Shown here: positions 11,123 through 22,799 of the stretch, in pieces
How the letters are laid out: every line of letters starts with the position of its first letter
Position numbering within the stretch: position 1 is the stretch's first letter
DNA from: Bretschneidera sinensis
Lineage: Eukaryota; Streptophyta; Magnoliopsida; Brassicales; Akaniaceae
Length of the DNA: 64,000 nt
Assembly: GCA_023935145.1 (NCBI GenBank)
Contig: CM043698.1
Location: forward strand, 65,552,501-65,616,500
Direction: 5' to 3'
Notes under the pieces: model-generated
What the model saw: only the letters and a program-made list of their open reading frames with translations
Told to the model about the DNA's origin: nothing
The model's database searches: none
Program-made: the position numbers and the translations under genes

Positions 11123-11513
11123 TGTTGGTTATTTGCATCAGGTGCTTTGCCACATGATTAGCTGTACCACTAGTCCATGTTTGATGCACCACTACTCCAT
11201 GTTTTTGTGTTACAACCCCATGTTTGCTGGTATCATTACTCCATGTTTTCTGCTGAAGTGTGCTTTTTGTCTAAGTCAAGTTATGGTTCCTGGTTTTCAG
11301 GAAATGGTTAATTTGTTTATGTTGAGTAGTGTTGGTTTTTCCAGATTCTCTGCCCCTTTGTCTTTCATTTTATTAGTTGTTTAGTTGTTATATAATGCAA
11401 GCTTGATGCATTATGAAAATATATAATTCTAAATTTAAGTTCCTGTATATTTTCCTCCTTTTTCTCTCCTTATCCTAAGTAAACTCTTGTCCTTTCATTC
11501 TTTAAAACTAACA
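11123..11513 (+). repeat. 5' LTR of the first copia element
   Basis: The 391-bp LTR has TG..CA ends and is followed after two bases by the tRNA-iMet primer-binding site. It aligns along its whole length with 15569-15960. Confidence 0.95.
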
Positions 11514-11515
11514 AT

Positions 11516-11528
11516 TGGTATCAGAGCT
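11516..11528 (+). other. Primer-binding site (tRNA-iMet) of the first copia element
   Basis: tggtatcagagct lies directly after the 5' LTR and is complementary to the plant initiator tRNA-Met 3' end. Confidence 0.9.
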
Positions 11529-11555
11529 TTATTTTTTAGGGATCTGTGAGTTCAT

Positions 11556-12512
11556 TTGAAAGTTCTAATCAAAGGAGAATCTAGTTTTTCATCAATAGCT
11601 CCACTTATTTTTTATGGAAACAACTATCAAATGTGGGCGGTGCGTATGGAGACCTACCTGGACGCGTTGGATCTATGGGAGGCTGTAGAAGAAGATCATG
11701 AAGTTCAGCCTCTCCCAGCAAATCCTACTGTGGCACAGATCAAGACACAAAAGGAGAAAAGGACAAGAAAATCGAAGGCGAAGGCATGTCTATTTACAGC
11801 GGTTTCACCAACGATTTTTACCAGAATTATGTCTCTCAAAACAGCTAAGGCTATTTGGGACTATCTCAAGGAAGAATATTCAGGAAATGAAAGAATTAAA
11901 GGGATGCAAGTCCTGAACTTGATAAGGGAATTCGAACTTCAAAGAATGAAAAGCTCCGAGACGATTAAAGATTACTCAGACAGACTTCTTAGCATTGCAA
12001 ACAAAGTGAGGCTTCTTGGATCTATGTTTACTGACTCAAGAATTGTAGAAAAAATTCTTGTTACAGTACCTGAAAGATATGAAGCAACCATCACTACCTT
12101 GGAGAATACCAAGGATCTGTCAAAAATTTCCTTAGCAGAATTGCTTAACACAATGCAAGCACAAGAGCAAAGAAGACTGATGAGGGAGGATGCAACAATC
12201 GAAGGAGCTTTGGCAGCCAAGCATCATAACATGGCCAAAAACAAAGAGAAAAAGAAGAAGAATTTTGAAGGAAATGGAGCAAGTACAGTATCAGACATTG
12301 CAAAAGGAAATAATGGAAATCAGAGGAAATCCTATCCACCTTGCCAACACTGCGGAAAGAAGGGTCATCCTCCGTTTAGATGTTGGAGAAGACCTGATGC
12401 TAACTTTCCACCTTGCCAACACTGCGAAAAGAAAGGTCATCCTCCATTTAGATGCTGGAGAAGACCTGATGCTAAGTGTTCCAATGCAATCAACTTGGAC
12501 ATGAAGCAGTAA
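11556..12512 (+). CDS. Copia Gag with duplicated zinc knuckle, frameshifted at its C-terminus
   Basis: The frame encodes 318 aa. An N-terminal copia-type Gag region (NYQMWAVRMETYLDALDLWE, then a UBN2-like helical part to about residue 210) is followed by a Lys-rich linker and two CX2CX4HX4C zinc knuckles near residues 265-305. The two knuckles come from a 72-bp tandem duplication (about 12336-12407 and 12408-12479). Right after them a one-base deletion near 12483 shifts the frame out of a third knuckle (CNQLGHEAVIC in another frame) and ends the ORF early. Gag binds and packages element RNA. Translation from 11556 fits the copia position just after the primer-binding site, although the leader is short. 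Confidence 0.8.
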   Translation: MKVLIKGESSFSSIAPLIFYGNNYQMWAVRMETYLDALDLWEAVEEDHEVQPLPANPTVAQIKTQKEKRTRKSKAKACLFTAVSPTIFTRIMSLKTAKAIWDYLKEEYSGNERIKGMQVLNLIREFELQRMKSSETIKDYSDRLLSIANKVRLLGSMFTDSRIVEKILVTVPERYEATITTLENTKDLSKISLAELLNTMQAQEQRRLMREDATIEGALAAKHHNMAKNKEKKKKNFEGNGASTVSDIAKGNNGNQRKSYPPCQHCGKKGHPPFRCWRRPDANFPPCQHCEKKGHPPFRCWRRPDAKCSNAINLDMKQ

Positions 12513-15476
12513 TTTGCAAAGGAAAAGCTCAGCAGCAGGAAGTTAAAGCCCAAGTTGCAGATCAAGATGATTAAGATCAACTTTTTGTGGCATCTTGCTT
12601 TGCAAGCAGTAGTTCGACTGATAGTTGGTTAATTGATAGCGGATGTACCAACCACATGACCAATGACAAGGAACTCTTTAGAGATTTGAGGCCAACTGAC
12701 ATTACTAAAGTCAGAATTGGCAATGGTGATTACATCTCTGTCAAAGGGAAAGGGACAATCTCCATAACCAGCACTGTAGGCACAAAGAGAATTTCTGATG
12801 TTCTCTAGGTTCCAGAAATTGAACAAAATTTGTTGAGTGTAGCTCAATTGATTAAAAAAGGCTTTAAAATGATCTTTGAAGATAGTTTCTGTCACATTCT
12901 TGATATCATGGGTCAGGAAATTCTTAAAGTGAGAATGAAGGGCAAAAGTTTTTCTTTTGATCCCATCAAAGAAGAACTTGCTGCATTTTCAACCGAAGCC
13001 AACAACACCGATTTATGGCACAATAGACTTGGTCATTGTCACTTGCAAAGGATGCAGCTCATGAAGAAAAATGAGCTCACAGTTGGATTACCAACATTTG
13101 GAGATCACTTACTGATTTGTCATGCTTGTCAATACGGTAAACAAAAACGGAAACCATTCCCAAAGTCAACCTGGAGAGCCACTCACAAGTTGCAGCTAAT
13201 CCACACAGATGTATCCGGTCCTCAAAGAACTCAGTCATTAGTAGGTAGTCGGTATTACATTGCCTTCATTGATGACTTTATAAGAATGTGCTAGATTTTT
13301 TTCTTAAAATTCAAGTCAGAAGTGGCTGGAGTGTTTTGGAAGTTCAAGAAAATGGTGGAAAACCAAAGTGGCTGCAAAATTCAAGCTCTAAGGTCAGATA
13401 ATGGAAAAGAAAACACCTCAGAAGAATTCAATTTGTTTTGTGAGGAAGCAGGCATAGAACACCAGCTTACTGCTCCATATACTCCACAACAAAACAGAGT
13501 TAGTGAAAGGAAAAACAGATAAATAATGGAGATGACTAGATGTATGCTTCATGACAAGGAGTTGCCAAAGAAGCTTTGGGCTGAGGCAGCAGTACTGCAG
13601 TTTTCTTACAGAACAGATTGCCTACCAAGGCATTGAAGGATAAAACTCCATTCGAGGCTTGGAATAACTATAAACCTTCTCTCAATTTTCTTAGAGTGTT
13701 TGGTTGTATGTGTTTCTCTCACGTTCCACAGGTCAAGCGTGATAAACTTGACAAGAAGTAAGAACCAGGCATCTTTGTGGGTTACAGTTCTTCCTCTAAA
13801 GCCTACAAGGTGTATCAACTTCAAACAGGGAAGTTAATTGTTAGTAGAGATATGTTCTTCAATGAAGATGAGAAGTGGAACTGGGAACAGACACAAGAGA
13901 CATCCACAAGCATACACAAATCAAGTCTCTCCTTCCAAACGATAGAAGAATATTTGGAAGATGATCCACCAATCCTTGGAATAAGACTGCTCTATGATAT
14001 CTATCAAAGATGCAATGTGGCCATTTATGAACCTGCGGGTTATGAAGAAGCCATTAAAAACCAGAAATGGAAGAAGACAATGGAGGAGGAGTTATACATG
14101 ATCAAGAAAAACAAGACATGGCAGCTTGTTGATAGACCTCAAGACAGAAAAATCATTGGGGTCAAATGGGTGTTTAGAACCAAGTTCAATGCTGATGAAT
14201 CCATCAACAAACACAAAGCCAGGCTTGTTATCAAGGGGTATGCTCAAGTTTTTGGAGTTAATTACTCTGATACATTTGCCCCTGTTGCTAGATTAGACAC
14301 TATTCGGCTGGTGCTAGCTATAGCAGCCCAAAATGGGTGGAAAGTGTTCCAATTAGATGTAAAATCAGCCTTCTTAAATGGTCTATTGCAGGAGGAGATC
14401 TTTGTTGAGCAACCAGAAGGATTCATTGAAGAAGGCCATGAAGACAAAATGTACCTACTAAAAAAGGCTCTCTATGGCTTAAAACAAGCACCTAGAGCCT
14501 GGTATAGTAGGATAGATGATCATCTATTGAGCTTGAGTTTTACAAAAAGCCTATCAGAAGTCACTCTCTATGTTAAGAAAAAGGGGACTGACTTTCTTAT
14601 TGTGTCATTGTACATTGATGACTTGTTGGTGACAGGTAACAATGTCAAGCTTGTTGATGAATTCAAGCAAGAGATGATGCTAGTTTTTGATATGACAGAC
14701 CTTGGTCTGATGACATGTTTCCTTGGTATGGAGATCAAACAAGATGAAGGAGAATTTTTCGTTTGTCAAAGAAAGTATGCTAAGGAAATACTTAAAAAGT
14801 TTCATATGGAGGAATGCAAAGCAACGGCTACACCAATGAGTCAGAAGGAAAGCTTAAGTAAGGAAGATGGCATAGACAAAGTCAAAGAAGGCTATTTCAA
14901 AAGCTTGGTTGGATGTCTAATGTACCTAACTGCAACCAGGCCAGATATCCTTTTTCGCTGTAAGCATTCTCTCTCGTTTTATGCATTGTGCTAGTGAAAT
15001 GCATCTTAAAAAAGCAAACAGAGTCATTAGGTACATCAAAGGGACTATTAACTTTGGTGTAAAATTCAAGAAGTGTCAAAACTTCAAGTTGATGGGATTT
15101 TTTGACAGTGATTGGGGTGGATCCATGGATGATATGAAGAGTACATCTGGTTACTGCTTTAGTCTAGGATCAAGTGTGTTCTCTTGGTGTTCCAAGAAAC
15201 AAGAATGTGTAGCACAGTCTACTGCAGAGGCTGAATTTGTTGCTGCTACAGCAGCAGTGAATCAAGTATTGTGGCTGAGGAAGCTGCTATGTGATTTACA
15301 TTTGAAGCAACTGAATGATACAGAGGTATTTGTGGACAATCAAGTTGCAATTGCAATATCTCATAATCTGGTTTTTCATGGAAAAACTAAACATTTTAAA
15401 ATTAAGCTATTCTTTCTAAGAGAAGTGTAGAAAGAAGGAGATGTGAGCTTAGTTTATTGCAGATCTGAAGATCAGC
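12513..15476 (+). pseudogene. Copia Pol: protease, integrase, reverse transcriptase, RNase H (broken)
   Basis: Protease carries SWLIDSGCTNHM (about 12626-12660). A TAG interrupts at 12806-12808. The integrase region has the LWHNRLGH zinc-binding start (about 13013), then catalytic-region pieces with HTDVSGPQ and RSDNGKE and a PQQNRVSERKNR stretch, with stops at 13292-13294 and 13520-13522 and a frameshift near 13600. Reverse transcriptase (13777-14994) has WVFRTKFN, LDVKSAFLNG and the catalytic YIDD at 14611-14622. RNase H (14981-15430) has DSDWGG and STAEAEF, shifted relative to the RT frame, and ends in a TAG. The tail with polypurine tract runs to 15568. It cannot make a full polyprotein. 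Confidence 0.93.
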
Positions 15477-15568
15477 TTGCAGAAATTTTCACAAAACCTT
15501 TACCAGCAAACAAATTTGAGCTTCTTAGGCAGAGACTTGGAGTTTGCAGCTCCTAATGCAAGGAGGAG

Positions 15569-15960
15569 TGTTGGTTATTTGCATCAGGTGCTTTGCTACA
15601 TGATTAGTTGTACCACTAGTCCATGTTTGATGCACCACTACTCCATGTTTTTGTGTTACAACCCCATGTTTGCTGGTATCACTACCCCATATTTTCTGCT
15701 GAAGTGTGCTTTTTGTTTAAGTCAAGTTATGGTTCCTGCTTTTCAAGAAATGGTTAATTTGTTTATGTTGAGCAGTGCTGATTGTTCCAGATTCTCTACC
15801 CCTTTTGTCTTTCATTTTGTTAGTTGTTTAGTTGTTATATAATGCAAGCTTGATGCATTATGAAAATATAGAATTCCATATTTGAGTTCCTTTGTATTTT
15901 CCTCCTTTTTCTCTCCTTGTCCTAAGTAAACTCTTGTTCTTTCATTCTTTAAAACTAACA
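15569..15960 (+). repeat. 3' LTR of the first copia element
   Basis: This 392-bp repeat of 11123-11513 is preceded by a purine-rich tract (gcaaggaggag) and followed by the target duplication gttgt. Confidence 0.95.
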
Positions 15961-16610
15961 GTTGTCATACGCCCTTCTATGTATACAGGTCAGTTTTGGT
16001 GAGACCTTTCAACTTAATTATTGATATTTCCAAATATTATTTCTTGATTTCACTTTGGGCTATGCGTTGATCGATAAATGTTGTCATTGTTCAGCACATT
16101 CCATGCAGCTTTGCTCAAAATTATCAGTTGCAGGATTCATCACACTTCAGCTCTCTGAAGGAAAAGAGTGGCCCGTTCAATGCGTTTATGGAGGAGATGG
16201 TAAACCTACTGATTTGACCAAGGGATGGGCCAAATTTGTGTGGGACAATAATTTGGACGAAGAGGATGTTTGTGTCTTTCAGCTGATTAACACAAATCTG
16301 ATTTCGCTGAAAGTTACCATATTCCGGGTTCTTGAAGTTGGAGAACCAGTGAACAAAGATCCATAACTAGCTAGAATCCGATAGTCTAATCTCTAGCTCA
16401 CTAAGTTACCATATTCCGGGTTCTTGAGATATCTGCATGAATATGTGTGCGTTGATGATTTCAAGTCGTTATATATGTTAATGGACTTATCTCCTAAGAG
16501 TTCATACGTCATACGACTTTTCTTTTTCTGAAACCTATTTCATAGAAGCAATTTTTGTTTTTATAGGCTGTGAAAAATTCAAGCAAATACAGCATTGTTT
16601 TCTAGAATCC

Positions 16611-16612
<2 letters not shown>

Positions 16613-16646
<34 letters not shown>
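16613..16646. repeat. (AT)n microsatellite
   Basis: About 17 uninterrupted at/ta dinucleotides lie just downstream of the B3 pseudogene. Confidence 0.95.
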
Positions 16647-16648
<2 letters not shown>

Positions 16649-19019
16649 ATGTTTTTAGCAGCCTTTTTTCTATATTAGCATATATTTGTTAATGGGTTTT
16701 TGAAAAGTTTTAGGGGACCGAGGTCCTTCCCTCTCGTTGCACCTGAGAAAGGTTATGCATAAGTTAGCTCCATGGACAATGCAAAAGAATTCAGTAGCTA
16801 GTACTTTCTCACAATTATATAATTCGAGCTCTTAATAATGCCTTTGTGCTTTCATTCTGGGTTAGCTTACTTGCAAAGCTTTGCACAAGCATAAAAAAAA
16901 ACATGCAGTTATATGAAAACACATCAATAACAATTATAAAGCGTTTTGTACTTAAATGTAAAGATGATTTTTGTTGTAGTTGATATTGTATATAAAAATA
17001 TTTATTAATTTTATTTGCTGAAATATTTTTAAATTTGTTTTTACATTTTTTAAATTATATTTTATAATTAAACATGCTCTAATAATTCTGCCCTCGATGA
17101 TGAAAAATCATAAATTTATCTCTAAGTGATATGATTGATGTTTTATTTCTTCATGAACAAATCACAATTCTCAAATTAATATGATTGAGGAGCAGATACT
17201 ATAATAAATTATTTTTTTCATCTTTGGTTTTTTTATTTTTTTATTATATTTACCAAACGTGAAATAGAAAACATCAATAATCTTATTGTTCTGTTCTTTC
17301 TTTTATCTTTACTCTCACTTTTGACTTTTTCTCTTCGTTAGGAAATTAAGAACTTGGAATGTCCTTTCATTCTGGTTTAGCTTACTTGCAAAATCCCCTT
17401 CCTAAGAACGCCATTCACTTCAATTTTCACACTTCGCTGAAAAAGATATAAAAATACTAGCTTCTTTCATAGGGTGATGAAGGTTAAGGATGCATTTAGT
17501 ATTGGAAAATGTTTTTTTTATTTTTTATCTCTGTATTTTTTAATATATTTTTCAACAATTTAGATATTTTTGATATAATTTGAAAAGCAATATTTCACTT
17601 TCAACATAATATTAGAAAACTTGCGAAACATTTTTTGTCCAATTTTTCTAACATTAAGTTGAAAAACGAAGTGTTGTTTTTTTAAATTTTGTTAAGAATG
17701 TCAAATTACTTAATAAAAAAAAGTGTTAATGAAAATTGAGATGAAAAATAGAAAATATTTCTCAACAATAAGACATTTGGGTATTTTCAAAACCTTTTGG
17801 GCAATAGATAATTCATATTTTACACTCTGTTTAATTTAAATGAATTTCATAGTTTTTGTGGAATTCATTTGAATTCTATAGGTTGTTGTGTTTATTTTGT
17901 TAAATGAATTCTAGTATAATTAAATTAATTATAGACAAATTTTATCAAAATTGATAAAATTCTATCACGATCTATTTAATTTCTCTACTCCGGAGGAGCT
18001 TTAATAGACTCATTAGTCCAATTACTAAGAAAAAATCTTGTCTAGTTCGACTATGAAAAATGCATGACATAATGATTCATTTTACCATTAGATTAAAAAA
18101 ATAAATTTTTTTCTCTTTTAATGTTATTTAATGATAAAATAGATCATTATACCCTTTATAACCTGTACTAGGGATAGAAGTGCGAAAAATAACATACAAA
18201 CAAAGTACTGCTTAGAATATGTATCGATGTTTAAAGGTGCTACTGATCCAACATTCTTCTAACCCACAGAGTCAATGACCCCACTTTACAAGAGTTTGGC
18301 CCGCATCCTCCGGTGAACCCCACTTAATAATTTTTAACTCTTCTTATAAACTTAATGATAATGTTTTGTGTTTGATTTAATTTAATTTAAGTTTAATTTT
18401 TTAAAATATCTTCAAAATAATCTTTAAAAAAAATTTAAAAATTAAATTTAAATTGAAATAAATTCAATCCAAACGTCGTCTTTATCCTAAGCAAGGAAAA
18501 AAATTAAGAAAAAACAAACCCCATCCAAAAATCAAAAAACTGGTAGTTTAAATCGATGGATCTTCACAAACATAATTATTTTACAAATGCCACGTCACAA
18601 CAATCCTTCCATCAAGCTGAATAGCACCAAATCACAAAAGGCCAAGCAAAACAAAGCGGAGCAATAATTGAAGACTTCAAACACAAGAAGCCTGCAATGA
18701 GATGATTATGACTAGGATCCATCATTCTAATCCGGTTCAATGTCAACTTGATTGGACAAAGCTATTTACAGCCCTATCAAGGCACAAAATTTCTGTATCC
18801 ACTTAGTAAACAACAAAAAGTTCCATCAAATTGTACTGGAAAGCTTATGGACATTAACTGGCATCTAAATTCCTTGGGAGCAAACCAAATCAATAACAGA
18901 CCACTTGAAAGGAAGTGTAAATTGATACTAAAGTTTACCATTTTAGAAATTGCCAGCAAAATGGTATTCTAACTAAGTGTAGTTCAGCTGGCACTTTACT
19001 AGGAAGGCCGCTTCAACAG
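16647..19019. other. Intergenic DNA between the two tail-to-tail B3 copies
   Basis: AT-rich. A ~35-base stretch (ttcattctgg(g/t)ttagcttacttgca) occurs at about 16850 and again near 17365. Bases from about 18560 to 19019 are less AT-biased and may be the 3' UTR of the VRN1-like gene. No other gene is supported. Confidence 0.5.
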
Positions 19020-22000
19020 TCATGCACTTTCAAGGACACGGAAAACACTAACTTTCAGCACAAAATCCCTCGCCCTGAGCAGCTCAAAGACACAAACATC
19101 TCCCTCCCCCAAATTATTCTCCAACGTGAACTCGTACCATCCCTGACTTAACTTAGCTCTGCCTCCTCTATAAAGACATCGAACAGGCCACTGTTTCCCA
19201 TCAGAAAGCTGAAGTTTGATGAACCCTGAAATCCCACTTAGATTTTTTTCGGCAAAGCAGGAAGGCAAATACTGTGAAAGAAAAAGGTAAAGCTATCTTA
19301 AGCCGAAAATATTATCACTCCGATTTGACAAGCCATAATTACCACATCAAATTCAATGCCTTACCATAATACACCCTCTATACAGATAAGATGGTCGCAG
19401 GACAACCCTACAAAAGGGATTAGTCGGTTCAAATGCTTTGGCTGCATTAATTGCCCTCTCTCTTTCTTCCGCTGTCACGGTTCTCTTTCTTGCTGAAGCA
19501 CTTTCATAAAATCTAAACCGCATTTCTACCTCCGCTTCATGCTGAGCAGATGGATCTTGCTCATCTGCATTTACATTGAATCATTAACTGATGAGAACAT
19601 TTCATTCATAGCACAACACAAGATGAAGAGGAAATTTGAGTTCAGAAAACTTACTGGGTTCAATTTTCCGCTTCTTCCTCCCACCTTTTTTAATTTTTGG
19701 TATTTCTTCATCTGCAGAATGAAATGTCACTTCATTTGTTGAACTTTTAAGATCGGTGGAATTAAAATGAACACCTATGTCTCAAGTAGTTTAATAAATG
19801 CAATAATTACCTTTAGACCCACTGAACAAGTTCTGAAGTGTTGAAGCACAGTAACCTTTATTGAGTGTCAGAGAATCAGGAATTGGAAACAGAGACGAAG
19901 AACCCACAATTTCAAACTCATCATCTTCAAGCTCTTCAAATACACGACTTCTTTTGAAATGATTAGGTGCTTCTATACTACTGAGACTATTAGATTGGTA
20001 ATTGATCTCAGAAGTAGGTAAATTGAATATGTAAACACTGAAAGCTGAATTTCCTTCATATCTAAAGACTAAAAAGTACCCAATCCGAATAGAGTAACGC
20101 TCTACAAACTCCTGCCAACCATCTTGAAACCAAATTTTGTTGTCAGATTTCCTTAATCCTACGCGCCAAACATGACCATCAGGAAGAGTGAGAGCAACAG
20201 CAATTGATAGCTCATCCTTGAATTTCTTGACAAAATTATCTGGGATCCTCTGCAAGTACCAAATCAAGATTCGCATTGTTTGTTTCAAAAATAACCAAAT
20301 ATGGAGATGAAATGCTAATGACGTAAAATTGTAACCTTCATATCTCCATGATAGTAATATCGATATATCAATGAAACATTGCATAACATCATATGAATAA
20401 GACACAACTCCATTCTATTTCCTTAGATGATAGCATCCCATAATGAAATTTGAATCACTCTGAAGAAGGGCAGATTTATTCATAATGAGAAAAATCCAGC
20501 TTATATACTTCTCCTGATGGTAGCATCATACAATTGATAAAAAGGAAAAGAAGAAACAGAATAATTAAATTTTGAGCAGTGATAATAATATAAGGCTTCA
20601 GATTTGTGAACAATATATGGTCATTTCATGGACCCATGTCATTCAACAGGTCTCCGATGTCTATATAATGAAACTCATAAGGTGCATATAAACAATGACA
20701 GATACCAAGCAACTAAGGAAATCAACAGTCGCTGGGGATTGATCAAACTTTAACTCTAAATCATAATGAATTTTTTTTATAATTAACCCTAAATCATAAC
20801 GATGACATGGAAATTGAGTATTAGAGTCCATAAGTTTATTCTGTAGTTACCATATGCCAACATTTAAGAGTGAAATTACATTATTAAATCATCTGGCAAC
20901 TACAAGATTTCAGTCCAGCAAATACAAAGGTTGCACATGAATCTTATAGAATAGCTTTTTTTCCTTAACCAAACACCAGTGAATAAAATTTGAGACACTT
21001 AATTCCGGAACGTAATTGAAGAGACATAATACATGCCACCAACTTTCTTTTTTGATAAGCATATACCACCAATTTTCTTGACAACATATCCATCATAATG
21101 AATGGATTAGTAACAATAAAATAGTAGCTACACTTGGGATTTGTTTGGGTTGACTTAAAGCTAGCTTTAAGCCAGTGCTTATTTTTTAAAATTTGCAAAA
21201 AACTTAGTCAAATTAAACCAAATCCCATTAAACCCTATTAAATCAAATTAGTAACTACACTTTGTCCAAGCAAAAAGGAGATAATTGAGAAGACCCTAAG
21301 AATGTAATTTCCCAAGCTAATGATTTTCTCATCTTAGGAGCAACCACTCACCCACTAGCCCCCGCACAACCCAAGGAAAAAGAAGAAGAAGGGGACAAGA
21401 AAGTTTGTTTTAAAAAAAAGACGAGCAGGTCATTTATTGCTTCTTCTACAACTAAACAATTCCACTATAGAGTGAGAATCAAGATAACTGGTGCTAATTG
21501 AGGGGCTCAGTGCACCAAAATTAGATAAATTGCTGTCAGAAGCTCTTAATTTTTCTCAGTTAATGTTAATAAATGGAGCATTATACCTCATTTGATTGAG
21601 TGGAAAAGACAGAACATTTCAGAAGCTAGCATTGCCCTTCTTTTGCTTGGAGACACTAGTGGAAAAATAAAATTTAACAAATCAAGCATATCATGCTTGG
21701 TTAGTTAGCCAAAAAGCCATTAAAACGAGAGAAAGAAAGAAAATACTTTAGCACACCTGCTATTTCAAGGGATGTTCTAGCATGTAGTCAAATATATAAT
21801 GTATCTTCCATTAGTGTCAGGAAATTTCAAATTATTTTAAAGGAAAAAGATGAACTTTCAATTCAAAGATTTTCATTTAAAACCAACAAAGCATGAGGAA
21901 ACTTTGAAATATAACATATTCCAGTATTATGTTTCTAAAATCATAATATCAACCACTTAGGTCTTATACAATTAACTTGCAAAATTATGTTTTTACTCTT

Positions 22001-22589
22001 ATCCTTAGAAACTGGACATCCAAAAAGTAGAACTTCCAAGTTTCTTTCCCCTCTCTTACACAGTTTCTCCTCGGAGCAATCAGACATCAGTGTTTAATCA
22101 AAAGCCCATTTTACTAGCTACTTAAAAAAAAAACCATTTTAATAGCTGAAATCTTCAATTTCGTATTTCGTGTCTATAGATGAATCTAATTCCAGCTGCC
22201 AAACAAAATCTTGGGTTTCTTTTAATCTTTTTTTCTCTTGGACTTTGAACTTTATCCCAAAATCTTGAATAACAGCCTCAAAACGCGTTAAGAAAAAAAA
22301 AATCCACATGCCCACCAAAAAAGAAGACATAAGACAGCCCAATCTACAACAAATTTTAATTATTTTCAATTTTCTCTAGCTTAACTTTTCTCGGAGACCA
22401 AACAGAAATACGCTTACTGAAATATTCAATAACAAGCATAGCAAAGGGTATTCGGTATTCAAAAAATTTCAGATATATAAATTTACATATAAAGAGAGCG
22501 AAAAAAAGAGGGACAGAAATTTGGGTTACCAGTCTCTTTTCTTGAATGGTGGAAGTGAGAATTAGCTTGTGGAAAAAAGGGCGAGGCAT
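19020..22589 (-). CDS. VRN1: VRN1-like B3-domain transcription factor (two B3 domains, 5 exons)
   Basis: Exons (minus strand) are 22589-22530, 20249-19811, 19711-19655, 19564-19365 and 19271-19020. All have GT..AG introns and consistent phases, totalling 1008 bp (335 aa and stop). The first B3 domain is at residues ~5-97 ([47 protein letters not shown]). A basic [11 protein letters not shown] patch at ~171-182 may be a nuclear signal. A linker with [20 protein letters not shown] precedes the second B3 at ~232-331 ([40 protein letters not shown]). The architecture and wording match Arabidopsis VRN1, a DNA-binding nuclear protein that helps keep FLC silenced after cold. Whether that role holds here is inference. 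Intron 1 is 2.28 kb. The ATG in MPRPFF is the family start. Confidence 0.92.
21136..21226. repeat. Small inverted-repeat element (MITE-like) in VRN1-like intron 1
   Basis: gggatttgtttgggttgactta at the left end is mirrored imperfectly by aaattaaaccaaatccc at the right end, with ~50 bp between. The size and terminal inverted repeats suggest a MITE. No clear target duplication is seen. Confidence 0.4.
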
Positions 22590-22608
22590 TGTGTAGAATA
22601 AGTAGAGA

Positions 22609-22699
22609 GTGAGTCAGTCAGTCAGTCAGATCATGTAATGATGTTTATGTTTATGTGATAAGACCCTCCTGTTGCTGTTGCTGTTGCTGTTGCTGCTGT
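22609..22699. repeat. gtca and tgttgc microsatellites in the VRN1-like 5' leader region
   Basis: Four gtca units lie near 22613-22629. A ctg/ttg run (about 22669-22699) follows 80-110 bp upstream of the start codon, so both probably lie in the 5' UTR or core promoter. Confidence 0.8.
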
Positions 22700-22764
22700 G
22701 AGAATTTTAGTTTTCAGATCTAGTTCTTCTCTCATCTTCTTAACTGGTTCTAGTCAAACACTGC

Positions 22765-22767
<3 letters not shown>

Positions 22768-22795
<28 letters not shown>
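22768..22795. repeat. Poly(A) run of 28 bases
   Basis: An uninterrupted A tract ~180 bp upstream of the VRN1-like start codon. Confidence 0.9.

Positions 22796-22799
<4 letters not shown>

Larger units (their letters stand above)
11123..15960 (+). mobile_element. Ty1/copia retrotransposon with both LTRs and target duplication
   Basis: LTRs are at 11123-11513 and 15569-15960, each starting TGTTGG and ending CTAACA. The 5-bp target duplication gttgt flanks the element (11118-11122 and 15961-15965). The primer-binding site tggtatcagagct is at 11516-11528 and the polypurine tract ends at 15568. Internal order is gag, protease, integrase, reverse transcriptase, RNase H, which defines copia. By eye the LTRs differ at about 22 of 391 positions, so this is an old insertion. 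The coding region has several stops and frameshifts, so it is not autonomous. It inserted into an exon of the B3 pseudogene in the same orientation. Confidence 0.96.
10296..16366 (+). pseudogene. VRN1-like two-B3 gene, inactivated and split by a copia insertion
   Basis: Pieces follow the exon order of the intact paralogue at 19020-22589. The first B3 domain starts after an acceptor at 10295 (RIPGKFIRKCGDELSSIATL). It then has a stop and a frameshift near 10390 and resumes as FYSIKIGHLLVFKYEGKSNF. A linker follows, with further stops (10620-10910). The next exon (from about 10981) gives LTTEQKERTLYAATMFMPNN and is interrupted at 11122 by the copia element. It resumes at 15966 as a VIRPSMYTG motif before a GT donor. 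The last exon (about 16092-16366) carries the second B3 domain (GFITLQLSEGKEWPVQC). No first exon was found. The disabling changes in the first domain are independent of the insertion. It is tail-to-tail with the intact copy. Confidence 0.88.
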
